Assembly (NCBI GenBank): GCA_964576925.1
Contig: CAZNWJ010000002.1
Span: 429,198-493,197, forward strand
DNA from: JADJGC01 sp964576925
Lineage (GTDB): Bacteria > Zixibacteria > MSB-5A5 > CAIYYT01
Length of the DNA: 64,000 nt
Direction: 5' to 3'
The position numbers and the translations under genes were made by a program. The notes below the pieces were generated by a model. The model worked only from the letters and a program-made list of their open reading frames with translations, did not search any database and was not told where the DNA came from. This document shows positions 52,057-60,881 of the stretch, piece by piece (the first letter of the stretch is position 1; the number at the start of each line of letters is the position of its first letter).

Positions 52057-54519
52057 CTACTGAATCGTGAGATTATACGGTAATCGCATGCGAAGGTTTG
52101 CAACCGCACCAGGACCGGACAGCGGTTCGAGCAAGGCACTTAAGGATCGGGCATCGGCGCCGATCAACGAGCCGGCTGCGTTGACGGCCAATTGGGATAG
52201 GCGCGGCACGATGCGGCGCTGCGGCCATTCCAGCACCCGGTAATAATCGTCCTTGATTTCTGCCCGCTCACGTGCCAGGTCGATAGCGTCCAGCACGGTT
52301 CCGACCGTGTCGGCGAGGCCGAGCGCGATGGCGCGGTTTCCCGACCAGACCCGTCCCTGGGCCACCGCATGAACGGAGTCCTCGGAGAGCTGGCGTCCCT
52401 CGGCCACGACGTCAAGGAAGCGCGAATACATGTCCGTCACGTGCCGGCGCAGGATCGATCTTTCTTCGCCGCTATAAGCCTGGGTCATTGAATGGAAAGT
52501 CGCGTGCCGGCCGCGGGTGATCGTTTCGGTGCGCACACCGAGTTTGTCATAGAGCCCGGCGAGGTTGGGCTTGCCGGCATAAACGCCGATAGATCCGGTG
52601 ACGGTGTGCGGTTCGAGCAGGATGCGATCGGAGGCCGCGGCGATGTAGTAGCCACCCGAAGCGCAGACATCCGACATTGAAACGATGACCGGCTTTTCTT
52701 CCCTGGCCTTCGCCAGTTCAGCCCAGATCAAGTCGGCCGCGATGGCGTCGCCGCCCGGAGTATTCAGGCGCATGACAATCGCTTTCACCTGCGGATTGCC
52801 GCGAGCCGCGCGGATGGCTCCGGTAATGGTCGACGAGCCGGCGGTATTCCCTTCGAGGTAGTCGTAGCCGGAAGCTCCGCGGGTGATTCCGCCCTCGACG
52901 GCGATCAGGGCGATTTGCGGGGGCTCGGCGAAACGTTCGCGAAACTGTTCGCGCTCACGGTAATTGGCGGAATTCGCCACGTTGTAGAAACTGCCGAACA
53001 ACTCGCCAAGCTTGTCCTCGAGTTCATGCCCATAGAAACGGCCGTCGATCAAACGCAGCGATTCAGCTTGCGGCGAGGTAAAGGGTCCCTGATCGATAAG
53101 CTGCTTGAGTCTTGCCGCGTCGAGGTTGCGATCGGCGGCAATGTCATTGACAGTCTGTTCGTAGAGATCGTCCAGGAGTGCAGTGAGCGACTCGCGGTAG
53201 TAGGGACTCATTGTGGTGTCGGTAAAGACATCGGGGGCGTTCTTGTACTTGCCGGACTTTTCGACCTCAGCTTCGATACCGAGTTTTTCCATCAGGTCGG
53301 TGTAGAACTGCACTTCTGCACGCAAACCGGTGAGGTTGAGCGCATCGACCGGCAGCATGAAGACCTTGTCCGCCGCAGTGGCGAGGTAATAACCGCCGTT
53401 GCCGACGCCGGTGCCCAGGTATGCGATCACCGGCTTGCCGTTGGCGCGGAACTCCTTGACAGCGGCCCGCAGGTCGCAGAGGCGGCCCCAGCCGATTCGG
53501 GGGTTGCGCACGGTCAGCAGGAGGCCGCGGACTTGCGGGTCGCGTCCCGCCTGGCGGATCTTCTGCAGGCGCTGGTACATCGTGGGCGGGACTTTGCCGA
53601 AGAGCCAGGGCTTTTCGACTTCTTCGGGAATCTCGCCGCTGATATCAACATGCAGCACGGATTTGGTATGGCGGATCATCTGGTCGCGTTCAGCTCCGGA
53701 GATGCCCGCGAAGACCGTCGAGCGGCGGTACTTGGCATTTTCGTCGAAGAAGCTCTCGCCGCCGCCGAGGACGCTCCCGAATTGCAGTTCGATCCCGGCG
53801 CCGAAAAATCCGTCGTTATCGATGCCGCCGAAGACGACCAGGCCGGGGCGCCATTTGAATCGCGTGGTCAGCCGCCAGGTCGCGTCATCGAGGCGCTGGC
53901 TGCCGTAAAGCTGGACGTCGCCGCCCAAGGTCCAGCGTTCACCGAAGGGGCGGTAAGCCATGCCGAGCAAGTAGGCTATTGAAGTCTCCTGGCCGGAGAA
54001 TTTTTGCTTGTTGAAGTTGCGCGCCTGCGCCGCGAGCGCTACCTGGCGATTGAGGTGGAAGAGCAGAGAAGCGTTCCACGAATGAGCCTTGTCGACGGGG
54101 TGATTGGCGCTCTTGTAGTAGGTATAGCTCAGGCCGCTATAGAGGTTCTGCACGACACGGCTGGCGATGGCAAAATCATAGCGTGAGACCGTGCTCGGCA
54201 GATCGAGACTGAATCGCTGATAGCCGAATCCGAATCCGTATCCGGAAATCAGTACCGCATCGTCGCCGTCGAAGTCATCCTTGCCGAAGCTGCGATAATA
54301 GTTGAGAGAGAGGGCGCGATTCAAATAGAGAGCCGACGGGTTGAGGATAACCGATTCAACCCCGGAGGTCGCCGCCAAGGGCACGTCGGGAAACGGAATT
54401 GTCAGCGAGAGCGGCAGATAGGCGGCAACCGCGGGCGACGCGAGGCAGCCCAGAATAGTTAGTGAGATGGTGATCAGGCGAAACAAAGTTGGGCCTTTCC
54501 CGGTCCCTGAGACAGGCAA
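52057..54519 (-). CDS. sppA: Signal peptide peptidase SppA fused to an N-terminal barrel-like domain
   Basis: The 820-residue protein has a signal peptide, then about 250 residues rich in alternating aromatic/hydrophobic strands (LSLNYYRSFGKDDFDGDD, YGFGFGYQRFSL, LYSGLSYTYYKSA, WRLTTRFKWRPGLVVFGG) resembling an outer-membrane beta-barrel. A full-length tandem SppA (67K type, about 275-800) follows. The catalytic Lys is K426 (GKYKNAPDVF) and the Ser is S621 (CASGGYYIAAASD), 195 residues apart; E. coli SppA has K209 and S409. The start at 54519 is TTG; another TTG at 54486 has a better GGGAAAGG site and begins right at the signal peptide. Confidence 0.88.
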   Translation of the reverse strand: MPVSGTGKGPTLFRLITISLTILGCLASPAVAAYLPLSLTIPFPDVPLAATSGVESVILNPSALYLNRALSLNYYRSFGKDDFDGDDAVLISGYGFGFGYQRFSLDLPSTVSRYDFAIASRVVQNLYSGLSYTYYKSANHPVDKAHSWNASLLFHLNRQVALAAQARNFNKQKFSGQETSIAYLLGMAYRPFGERWTLGGDVQLYGSQRLDDATWRLTTRFKWRPGLVVFGGIDNDGFFGAGIELQFGSVLGGGESFFDENAKYRRSTVFAGISGAERDQMIRHTKSVLHVDISGEIPEEVEKPWLFGKVPPTMYQRLQKIRQAGRDPQVRGLLLTVRNPRIGWGRLCDLRAAVKEFRANGKPVIAYLGTGVGNGGYYLATAADKVFMLPVDALNLTGLRAEVQFYTDLMEKLGIEAEVEKSGKYKNAPDVFTDTTMSPYYRESLTALLDDLYEQTVNDIAADRNLDAARLKQLIDQGPFTSPQAESLRLIDGRFYGHELEDKLGELFGSFYNVANSANYREREQFRERFAEPPQIALIAVEGGITRGASGYDYLEGNTAGSSTITGAIRAARGNPQVKAIVMRLNTPGGDAIAADLIWAELAKAREEKPVIVSMSDVCASGGYYIAAASDRILLEPHTVTGSIGVYAGKPNLAGLYDKLGVRTETITRGRHATFHSMTQAYSGEERSILRRHVTDMYSRFLDVVAEGRQLSEDSVHAVAQGRVWSGNRAIALGLADTVGTVLDAIDLARERAEIKDDYYRVLEWPQRRIVPRLSQLAVNAAGSLIGADARSLSALLEPLSGPGAVANLRMRLPYNLTIQ

Positions 54520-54521
54520 GT

Positions 54522-55634
54522 TTAGCGGTTCGAAAGACGGTTTGTATCCATGCCCTCCAAAGTTATCGTACCGACGCCGGTTAAGTCAACCTCGATTTTA
54601 TTTTGTCCGCTACCGATACGGCCCTGCAGGGCGGTGCGGCTGACGCGGTCGACGGCGATGGGGAGATTGCTGGTATAGATCCGCCCGCCCTCGTTGACGT
54701 GGAGGAACAGGCCAGCGGAGGCATTGGTCGGGACGGTGAGATCGATATTGCCGTTTTCATTGCGGAGTACCAAATCACCGGAGACAGCCTCGAGATCGAG
54801 GCGGATATTGGCATTGTCCGTAGAGAGCGTCGAGCGACTTGATTCCAACCTGATGGCAGAGGCAGCGATCTGGGCAAACTCGGTGCGCGCGTCGATTTCC
54901 CCGCGCACGGAGTCGATATCAATGCGGCCGTTATCATTGCGCAGACGGATGGTGCCGAGTTGGGCATCGATGTTTCGCAGAACGATCGGGCGGTTCGAAG
55001 TCGTGACCTTGGTCGGGCCGGTGCAGTTCGTTACGGTGACGGCGCCATTGTCACAGTTGACATTCACCTTATTGCTGACCTCGCGCACGTTGATGTCGCC
55101 AAACGTGCTGTTCAAGTCGACGGCGGCAAAGGGCCCGTCGATATCGATGGAGAACATCGACGTGCGCGCGAAGATTTTAAGGTTGGCGGCTGCCGGGGCT
55201 TCGATGATCACCTCGACCCCCGCGGAAGCATCAGATCCACGCCAGGGGGGAGAAGATCGGGTTTCAGCGGAAATCGAGAATTCGTTTTCGAGGTCTTCAA
55301 ATGAGACGGATAAATAGTCGGAGAATTCTTCCGCTTCCTGGAGCGAGCCGGCCTTGAACTGTGACTTGATCGAGACGCGAACGTCGCGCCGATCCGTAGC
55401 GCGGACAACCAGAGAGCCGTGCAGGTAGGAGGAAGAAGTAAAAGAAAGATTCTCGGTCCCGGCAACGCCGAAGGTCTTGACGATGGGTTCGCCTTCGTAA
55501 CGATCGGGGCGCACCCGGGTCAGCTTGTCGGCATTTGCGGACGTCATCGCCAAGAGACCCAGGGTCAGGAGCAGGACTGGAAATCGGATCATAGCCTTTA
55601 TTACCGTACGATAGTGAAAGTCTCTCTGTTTCAT
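54522..55634 (-). CDS. DUF4097-type beta-helix protein, exported
   Basis: The 370-residue exported protein has a signal peptide (about 14-36, MIRFPVLLLTLGLLAMTSANA). It continues with a repetitive beta-solenoid of short strands (VDLNSTFGDINVREVSNKV, VTTSNRPIVLRNIDAQLG, RNDNGRIDIDSVRGEIDAR, LRNENGNIDLTVPTNASAG), the pattern of DUF4097/putative adhesin domains. ATG 55634 overlaps the stop of the SpoU methyltransferase by 4 bp (ATGA); the frame is open further upstream but is covered by that gene. It is followed 2 bp later by sppA. Role unknown; DUF4097 proteins are common near envelope-stress genes. Confidence 0.85.
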   Translation of the reverse strand: MKQRDFHYRTVIKAMIRFPVLLLTLGLLAMTSANADKLTRVRPDRYEGEPIVKTFGVAGTENLSFTSSSYLHGSLVVRATDRRDVRVSIKSQFKAGSLQEAEEFSDYLSVSFEDLENEFSISAETRSSPPWRGSDASAGVEVIIEAPAAANLKIFARTSMFSIDIDGPFAAVDLNSTFGDINVREVSNKVNVNCDNGAVTVTNCTGPTKVTTSNRPIVLRNIDAQLGTIRLRNDNGRIDIDSVRGEIDARTEFAQIAASAIRLESSRSTLSTDNANIRLDLEAVSGDLVLRNENGNIDLTVPTNASAGLFLHVNEGGRIYTSNLPIAVDRVSRTALQGRIGSGQNKIEVDLTGVGTITLEGMDTNRLSNR

Positions 55635-56419
55635 ACTGTCTTCAATCTCTCGGCCAGTCGACTGATGGAAATTGCCGAGGCGACGGCTGCATTGAGCGAT
55701 TCGACCCGGCTCGAAATTCTGAGTGCGTATAATACATCGCAAGCCTCTCGAATTGAAGAACTTAACCCGGTGGCTTCGGAGCCAATGGCGACGCAAACGC
55801 GTGCGGCCGGCTTAAGTTGCTCCAAGGTCTGGGCGGCATTCGCGTCGGAACCATACAATGCTATATTGTTGGACTTCAATTGCGCAATCAAAGTTTCCGA
55901 GCTGAGGCTGCAAATTGTCGGCTGCAGGAACACGGCGCCGGCGGAGGAGCGCAGGACTTTCGGATTCGTGAGATCCGCCGAACCCGGCGAAAGCGCGACA
56001 ATATCGACATTGAAGGCTGCAGCCGTGCGCAGAATGGTGCCGAGATTGCCCGGGTCGGAGAGGCGATCGAGGTAGACGATAAGCCTGGCCCTGGACCAGA
56101 AAGCTTCCCCATCCGGGAGGGCGCGACGGTCAGCGATAGCGAGAATTCCCTGCGAGTGCTCGGTTTCGCTGAACTCCTTGAATCTGGAGGCACCGCAAGT
56201 GAAGACCTCAACGGACTTGGGGAGAGAGTCCACGAAGCTTCTACCCGGCTTCGTGAGCAGAGCCGGACAGACTACCACATAATCAGGAGTGATTCCAGAT
56301 TGGAGCATTGTCGCGATGGTCCGCGCCCCCTCAATCAGTATTTTCGCGCCTTTCTTGCGCAAGTGGGGCGAATGGACCGCTCGAATTTCTTTCAAGCGAG
56401 TTGGTGTAAGTTCGAACAC
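55631..56419 (-). CDS. SpoU/TrmH family RNA 2'-O-methyltransferase
   Basis: The 262-residue protein has an N-terminal substrate-binding domain (KKGAKILIEGARTIATML) and a C-terminal SPOUT domain. The three SpoU motifs are RLSDPGNLGTILRTAAAF, VCVAIGSEATGLS and SRVESLNAAVASAISI. It methylates the 2'-O of a nucleotide in 23S rRNA (RlmB-like) or tRNA; the target cannot be read from sequence. The start is GTG 56419, divergent from and 6 bp away from the furthest start of the patatin gene. Confidence 0.93.
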   Translation of the reverse strand: MFELTPTRLKEIRAVHSPHLRKKGAKILIEGARTIATMLQSGITPDYVVVCPALLTKPGRSFVDSLPKSVEVFTCGASRFKEFSETEHSQGILAIADRRALPDGEAFWSRARLIVYLDRLSDPGNLGTILRTAAAFNVDIVALSPGSADLTNPKVLRSSAGAVFLQPTICSLSSETLIAQLKSNNIALYGSDANAAQTLEQLKPAARVCVAIGSEATGLSSSIREACDVLYALRISSRVESLNAAVASAISISRLAERLKTV

Positions 56420-56425
56420 GCTGGC

Positions 56426-59116
56426 ATGATAGAGTGCCGATGCACGCGCGTCAAACGAAATGCGCTTGCCGTAATCCCGCCATTGCGATTACTTCCGACT
56501 GTGTTACGTTCTGGGCTGTTGATATTCCTCCTATCTGTGTCGTGTTTGTGGTCATCGACGCAAGCCGGTGTGGCCGGCAGTTTCGCGATTTCGCCGGAAG
56601 ATCTTTCGCCCCGCGCCCTGCGTCGGGCGCTGAACCAAAACGTGCGCGGATTTCGCATCGGGGTTGCCCTTTCAGGAGGCGGTGCCCGTGGATTTGCGCA
56701 CATCGGCGTGTTGCGGGCGTTTGAGGAGATAGGAATCGAGGTCGATGTCGTTGCCGGCACCTCGATGGGCGGGATTATCGCCGGGCTTTATGCATCGGGA
56801 ATGACGCCGGCAGAGATCGAGCGGGAGGCCTCCCGGATCGACTGGGGCAGTTTTTTCTCTGATCGACCGCGACGCTCGACCCAGTTATTCACCAGGCGTG
56901 CCGAAACCGAGGGGGCGCTTCTCTCGGTTCGATTCGATAATTGGAGCCCGCAAATTCCGACGGCACTGAGCACCGGCCAGAAGCTCGTCAATGTGCTGAG
57001 CGACCTCACGCAGACGACCGGCTACTTCTCAGGAGGCGATTTCGCCAATCTCGACCGGCGGCTGGCCATTGTCTCGACCGACCTGGTCTCTGGGGAACGG
57101 ATCTTGTTCACCAGCGGCTCACTGGTGGAAGCGCTGCGCGCTACGATGGGCGTGCCGCTGGCATTTACGCCGTTGGAGCGCGGGGAGCAACTCCTGATGG
57201 ACGGCGGACTGATTGAGCCGATCCCCACCGCCGCGGCGAGAGAGATCGGGGCGAACTTTGTCATCGCCGTGAACACGACCTCGGATTTGCTCTCCAAGAA
57301 CGAGATAGCCGATCCGGTGGATATCGCGAATCAGACAACGACGATACTTTCCGCGGCGGCACGGGAGCAACTTCTGGGCAAAGCGGACTTTGTCATCACT
57401 CCCGATCTGGCCGGCCTGAAGGCGACAGACTTCCGGAACAACGGGCTAGCGATCGAGAGCGGACACGCTTCGACGCTGACACTGCAGGATTCGCTGCTGA
57501 CTACGCTCGCGCGATTTGGGTCAACCTCGAGCAGTCCGTTAATCGCAAGGATTCAAGTGCTGGATCGAGGAATTCGCGATCACGCAACGGAAGAACTGCT
57601 CGGCGTGAAAGCGGGCGGTTCGGTTGATCAGGAGCAGTTGCGAGAGCGGCTTTACGGCCTGTTCCGGAGCGGGCGTTACGCGGCGGTTCGCTGGGCGAAC
57701 GCTGAGGGATCCGATTCGATGATCACCATCCAGGTCGAACCATTCCCAACAATCACCAGAGTAAATTTTGAAGGCAATCGCCTTTTCAGCGACTCCCTGT
57801 TGCGGGAGGTCTGCTGCGATGTTCGTTGGGAAATCAGCAATCTGTTGCATGTGCAGGCGGTTCATGATTCGCTGCTCGCGTTTTATGGGCGCCAGGGATA
57901 CGATTTGGCGCAGGTACGAGGAGCGTGGCTCGACACAGTTGAGAATGCGCTCACGATCGTCATTGATGAGGGCCAGATAACGGAGATTGCCGTCGAGGGC
58001 AACCTGCGAACGCGCTGGTGGGTGGTATCAAGCTATTTTCCGCTCAAGCCAGGGGATTTCTACAACAACGATATGGCGCTCAAGGGAGTGCAGGAGATCT
58101 ACAGTTCCGGGCTTTATGACAACGTGAATCTGCGTCTCCAAGAACAGGCTGGGGGGGTGAAAGTCACGATCATCGTGAAGGAGAACAAGTTCACTTTTGC
58201 GCGGCTCGGCGCTCGCTATCACGAGGACTTCCACCCGGAGGCGTACGTCAAGTGGGGCTATTCCAATCTCTTTAGCACCGGGCACGAGATTTCGGGCTTC
58301 GCAAGGTTTTCGGAGCGGCGCAAGTATTACCAATTGCAACTTCGCGCGGATCGGATCTTTCGAACGTTTGTCACCTACCGGATTCAAGGCTACTACGCCA
58401 ACGACAAGGTTGGGCAGTTTGCGGGCGACAATCGCATCAGCCACCGGACCGACAAGCGCTGGGGTACGCGCATCGGGCTTGGCCAGCAATTGTTTCGATT
58501 AGGATTGCTGGAAGCCAGCGCGCGCTACGAACAGATTCGATTCACTAATCCGGCCGGGGGGCCCGTCCAGGAGCGGCGCGTCGCCTCCTTGATTGCGAGC
58601 CTGCAATACGACACCAAGGACCGTTTCACTTTCCCGACCAAGGGACAGGCTATCGAAGCCAGCGTGGAGGTCGCCAGCGACGTGCTGGGCGCCGACGAGG
58701 TGTTTCAAAAACTCGAAGCTTCAATTGAAGCTTACCAGTCTCTCGGATCGAAAGTTGCGGTGCATCCGAAAGCCGCAATCGGACTTTCGCAGGATCTTCT
58801 CCCGGTGTACGATCGCTTCTATCTTGGCGGCACCCGTAGTTTTTATGGTTACGAGACCGATCAGCTTGCCGGCGACAAGTATTTTCTGACTAACCTGGAG
58901 TTACGCTTGGGGCCGGTCTATTCGTTTTATCTTTCCGGTCGCTACGATTTTGGCGATGTGTTTCCCAGCCTTGAAGATGTTCGATTTAGCCGGCTTCGCC
59001 ACGGCTTCGGCGCGACATTGTCGCTGGACACGCCGTTGGGGCCGCTTTCGGTATCGTATGGCGGCGCGGATCGCACCGACGCGAATATCTACCTGAATCT
59101 TGGGTATGATTTCTGA
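56426..59116 (+). CDS. Patatin-like phospholipase with POTRA domains and outer-membrane barrel
   Basis: The protein (about 896 residues) has a signal region (about 26-50, LRSGLLIFLLSVSCLWSS) and a patatin domain: oxyanion loop SGGGARGFAHIGV, GTSMGG nucleophile Ser113, and Asp259 in LLMDGGLIEP. Three POTRA-like units follow (near residues 370-440, 440-520, 520-600; motifs ITRVNFEGNRLFSDSLL and ITEIAVEGNL). A BamA/TamA-like barrel ends in Phe (NIYLNLGYDF). This is the type Vd (PlpD-like) design, which would expose or secrete a lipase through its own barrel. The start is uncertain: ATG 56426 lacks a ribosome site, and GTG 56501 is possible. Confidence 0.88.
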   Translation: MIECRCTRVKRNALAVIPPLRLLPTVLRSGLLIFLLSVSCLWSSTQAGVAGSFAISPEDLSPRALRRALNQNVRGFRIGVALSGGGARGFAHIGVLRAFEEIGIEVDVVAGTSMGGIIAGLYASGMTPAEIEREASRIDWGSFFSDRPRRSTQLFTRRAETEGALLSVRFDNWSPQIPTALSTGQKLVNVLSDLTQTTGYFSGGDFANLDRRLAIVSTDLVSGERILFTSGSLVEALRATMGVPLAFTPLERGEQLLMDGGLIEPIPTAAAREIGANFVIAVNTTSDLLSKNEIADPVDIANQTTTILSAAAREQLLGKADFVITPDLAGLKATDFRNNGLAIESGHASTLTLQDSLLTTLARFGSTSSSPLIARIQVLDRGIRDHATEELLGVKAGGSVDQEQLRERLYGLFRSGRYAAVRWANAEGSDSMITIQVEPFPTITRVNFEGNRLFSDSLLREVCCDVRWEISNLLHVQAVHDSLLAFYGRQGYDLAQVRGAWLDTVENALTIVIDEGQITEIAVEGNLRTRWWVVSSYFPLKPGDFYNNDMALKGVQEIYSSGLYDNVNLRLQEQAGGVKVTIIVKENKFTFARLGARYHEDFHPEAYVKWGYSNLFSTGHEISGFARFSERRKYYQLQLRADRIFRTFVTYRIQGYYANDKVGQFAGDNRISHRTDKRWGTRIGLGQQLFRLGLLEASARYEQIRFTNPAGGPVQERRVASLIASLQYDTKDRFTFPTKGQAIEASVEVASDVLGADEVFQKLEASIEAYQSLGSKVAVHPKAAIGLSQDLLPVYDRFYLGGTRSFYGYETDQLAGDKYFLTNLELRLGPVYSFYLSGRYDFGDVFPSLEDVRFSRLRHGFGATLSLDTPLGPLSVSYGGADRTDANIYLNLGYDF

Positions 59117-59177
59117 TGACGTCGGAGACGGTTTGATCAGAGACCTGCCCTACGAGTGGTGAGCGTTCCGTTGAAGG

Positions 59178-59517
59178 GTAGCAGACAGGAATGTCTGCTC
59201 TACTGAGGGAAGGTGGCAGACAGGAATATCTACCCTACTGAGGGAAGGTGGCAGACAGGAATGTCTGCCCTACCGGAGGAAGGTGGCAGACAGGAATGTC
59301 TACCCTACCGAGGGAAGGTGGCAGACAGGAATGTCTGCCCTACTGAGGGAAGGTGGCAGACAGGAATGTCTACCCTACGGGGGAAGGTGGCAGACAGGAA
59401 TGTCCGCCCTACTGAGGGAAGGTGGCAGACAGGAATGTCCGCCCTACTGAGGGAAGGTGGCAGACAGGAATGTCTGCCCTACCGGGGGAAGGTGGCAGAC
59501 AGGAATGTCCGCCCTAC
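59178..59517 (-). repeat. Tandem array of ten GTAG-headed hairpin repeats
   Basis: Ten units with a 34-35-bp period each contain GGCAGACAGGAATGTCTGCC (8-bp arms, GGAA loop) followed by CTAC, separated by about 10 bp of GA-rich linker. Units vary at single positions, often with partly compensated arm changes (TCTACC, TCCGCC). Oriented by the GTAG head, the array is on the minus strand. There are no unique spacers, so it is not CRISPR. Open frames across it are artefacts. A separate 19-base repeat unit (GATCAGAGACCTGCCCTAC) lies at 59135-59153. Confidence 0.95.
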
Positions 59518-59685
59518 CGAGCGTGCGTTACGATTGCCGCCGCATTTTATTCGCCAGGAGACATCAGTCACCGTTGCAGACGTTCCGTATGGCAATGATC
59601 GGCCAATAAGGTTAGGTGTCGCGTTTTATGAATCGGCCTTTCTTCCGTCATTTACGTAGACAAGATCTTTCGCGGGTAGGAATAG

Positions 59686-60024
59686 ATGGCGGTCACAAAC
59701 AGCTATTTAGAGTACATATTGGAACGCCTGGCGGCAGCCGGTTCGGTCACGGCGCGGCGGATGTTCGGCGGCGTGGGACTTTACTTTGGGTCGACGTTTT
59801 TTGCGCTCATCGACAACGACACGTTATACTTCAAGGTGAACGAAAAGACGCGCGGCGATTTTGAAGCGGCCGGTATGGAAGCTTTTCGGCCGTTCGGCGA
59901 AGACTCTTATGCCATGAAGTATTACTCGGTGCCGGAGCACGTCATCGAGGATGACCAGTTGCTGCGCGAATGGACCAACAAGGCGCTCGCCGCCGCTGCG
60001 AAAAGCAAGAAACGAAGAAATTGA
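59686..60024 (+). CDS. TfoX N-terminal domain protein
   Basis: The 112-residue protein matches the TfoX N-terminal domain: RRMFGGVGLYFGSTFFALID near residue 25, TLYFKVNEKTRGDFEAAGM, and the C-terminal YYSVPEHVIEDDQLLREW. Stand-alone copies are common and of unknown biochemical role; full TfoX regulates competence in gamma-proteobacteria. It ends in a Lys/Arg-rich tail and is 19 bp upstream of the DinB gene, so the pair is probably one unit. Confidence 0.9.
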   Translation: MAVTNSYLEYILERLAAAGSVTARRMFGGVGLYFGSTFFALIDNDTLYFKVNEKTRGDFEAAGMEAFRPFGEDSYAMKYYSVPEHVIEDDQLLREWTNKALAAAAKSKKRRN

Positions 60025-60043
60025 GAGAGAGAGTGGAGGGACG

Positions 60044-60523
60044 ATGGTCACGATGACGGACCGCAAGCATCAGATTGAGATGATTCGCAAATTGCCTGAG
60101 CAAGCGCGCATGGCTGTCAAAGGGCTGAATGACGAGCAACTGAACACCCCCTACGGCGAGGGCAAATGGACGGTGCGGCAGGTAATCCACCATTTGGCCG
60201 ACTCGCACATGAATGCGTTCGTGCGGATGAAGCTTGTCCTGACCGAAGACAATCCGACACTGAAGCCTTACAGCCAGGATGATTGGGCGCGCACGAAAGA
60301 GGCGGCGGCATATCCTGTCGAATCGTCGTTGCACATCTTGACCGGCCTGCACGAGCGCTGGGCGTCGCTGCTGGATGGTGTACCCGATTCCGCCTGGAGC
60401 CGCACCGCCTTTCACCCGGAGAATGGCCCCATGACGCTGCAGCGGCTGCTGGATATCTATGCAGATCATGGTGAGAAGCACGTGCGGAGTATTACTGAGC
60501 TGAGGCAGCGCCAAGGGTGGTGA
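60044..60523 (+). CDS. DinB/YfiT-like metal-dependent protein
   Basis: The 159-residue four-helix DinB-superfamily protein has a histidine triad visible as VIHHLADSHMNAF (first ligand near residue 51) and ADHGEKHVRSI (last two near 145-149), as in YfiT-type proteins. Relatives include thiol S-transferases and hydrolases; the substrate is unknown. ATG 60044 has TGGAGGG 5 nt upstream. The frame is open further upstream inside the TfoX gene, which is not coding for this protein. Confidence 0.88.
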   Translation: MVTMTDRKHQIEMIRKLPEQARMAVKGLNDEQLNTPYGEGKWTVRQVIHHLADSHMNAFVRMKLVLTEDNPTLKPYSQDDWARTKEAAAYPVESSLHILTGLHERWASLLDGVPDSAWSRTAFHPENGPMTLQRLLDIYADHGEKHVRSITELRQRQGW

Positions 60524-60881
60524 AAGTGCTTGGCTTCGTCGCGGCTGAGTGTACGGCGCGGCAATGGAGATTCGCTCGCTCCTCGCAATGACGCCCTCGC
60601 ACCCGACCACACTCCCAAGGGGAGAGGGGGGAAATTCAGGGGCAGACATTCTTGTCTGTCGAAGGTGGATGGCAGACAGGAATGTCTACCCTACCGGCAG
60701 GTCTCCGGTAGAGTGAGGGCGATTGACGGAGAGTGCACGATCAGAGACCTGCCCTACTGCGGAAGCGGAGATATTAGATCGAGATCGAAGGGTAGGCAGA
60801 CCCAACCCCTACGGTAGCAGTGAGGATAGAACGTCGGTGCCCCACCGCTTGCGGTGGGCTCCAGATGATGTTGTATGTCGA
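60524..60881. repeat. Repeat-rich intergenic region
   Basis: No gene. It contains a roughly 65-bp element on the minus strand (60529-60592), two hairpin repeats (60641-60660 plus and 60671-60695 minus), GATCAGAGACCTGCCCTAC (60739-60757), a GTAG-headed GGGTTGGGTCTGCC-type unit on the minus strand (60791-60812), and a perfect CCCACCGC-TT-GCGGTGGG hairpin near 60841-60858. The last may end the minus-strand thiN transcript. Confidence 0.8.

Noticed and set aside
52915..53982. 355-codon frame antiparallel to sppA
   Set aside because: Shadow of sppA; no homology or ribosome site.
59178..59517. CRISPR array
   Set aside because: The period is 34-35 bp with nearly constant linkers; there are no unique spacers and no cas genes nearby.
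59213..59659. 148-codon frame through the tandem repeats
   Set aside because: It is only the hairpin repeat translated; the unit length is not a multiple of three, so the sequence cycles through frames.
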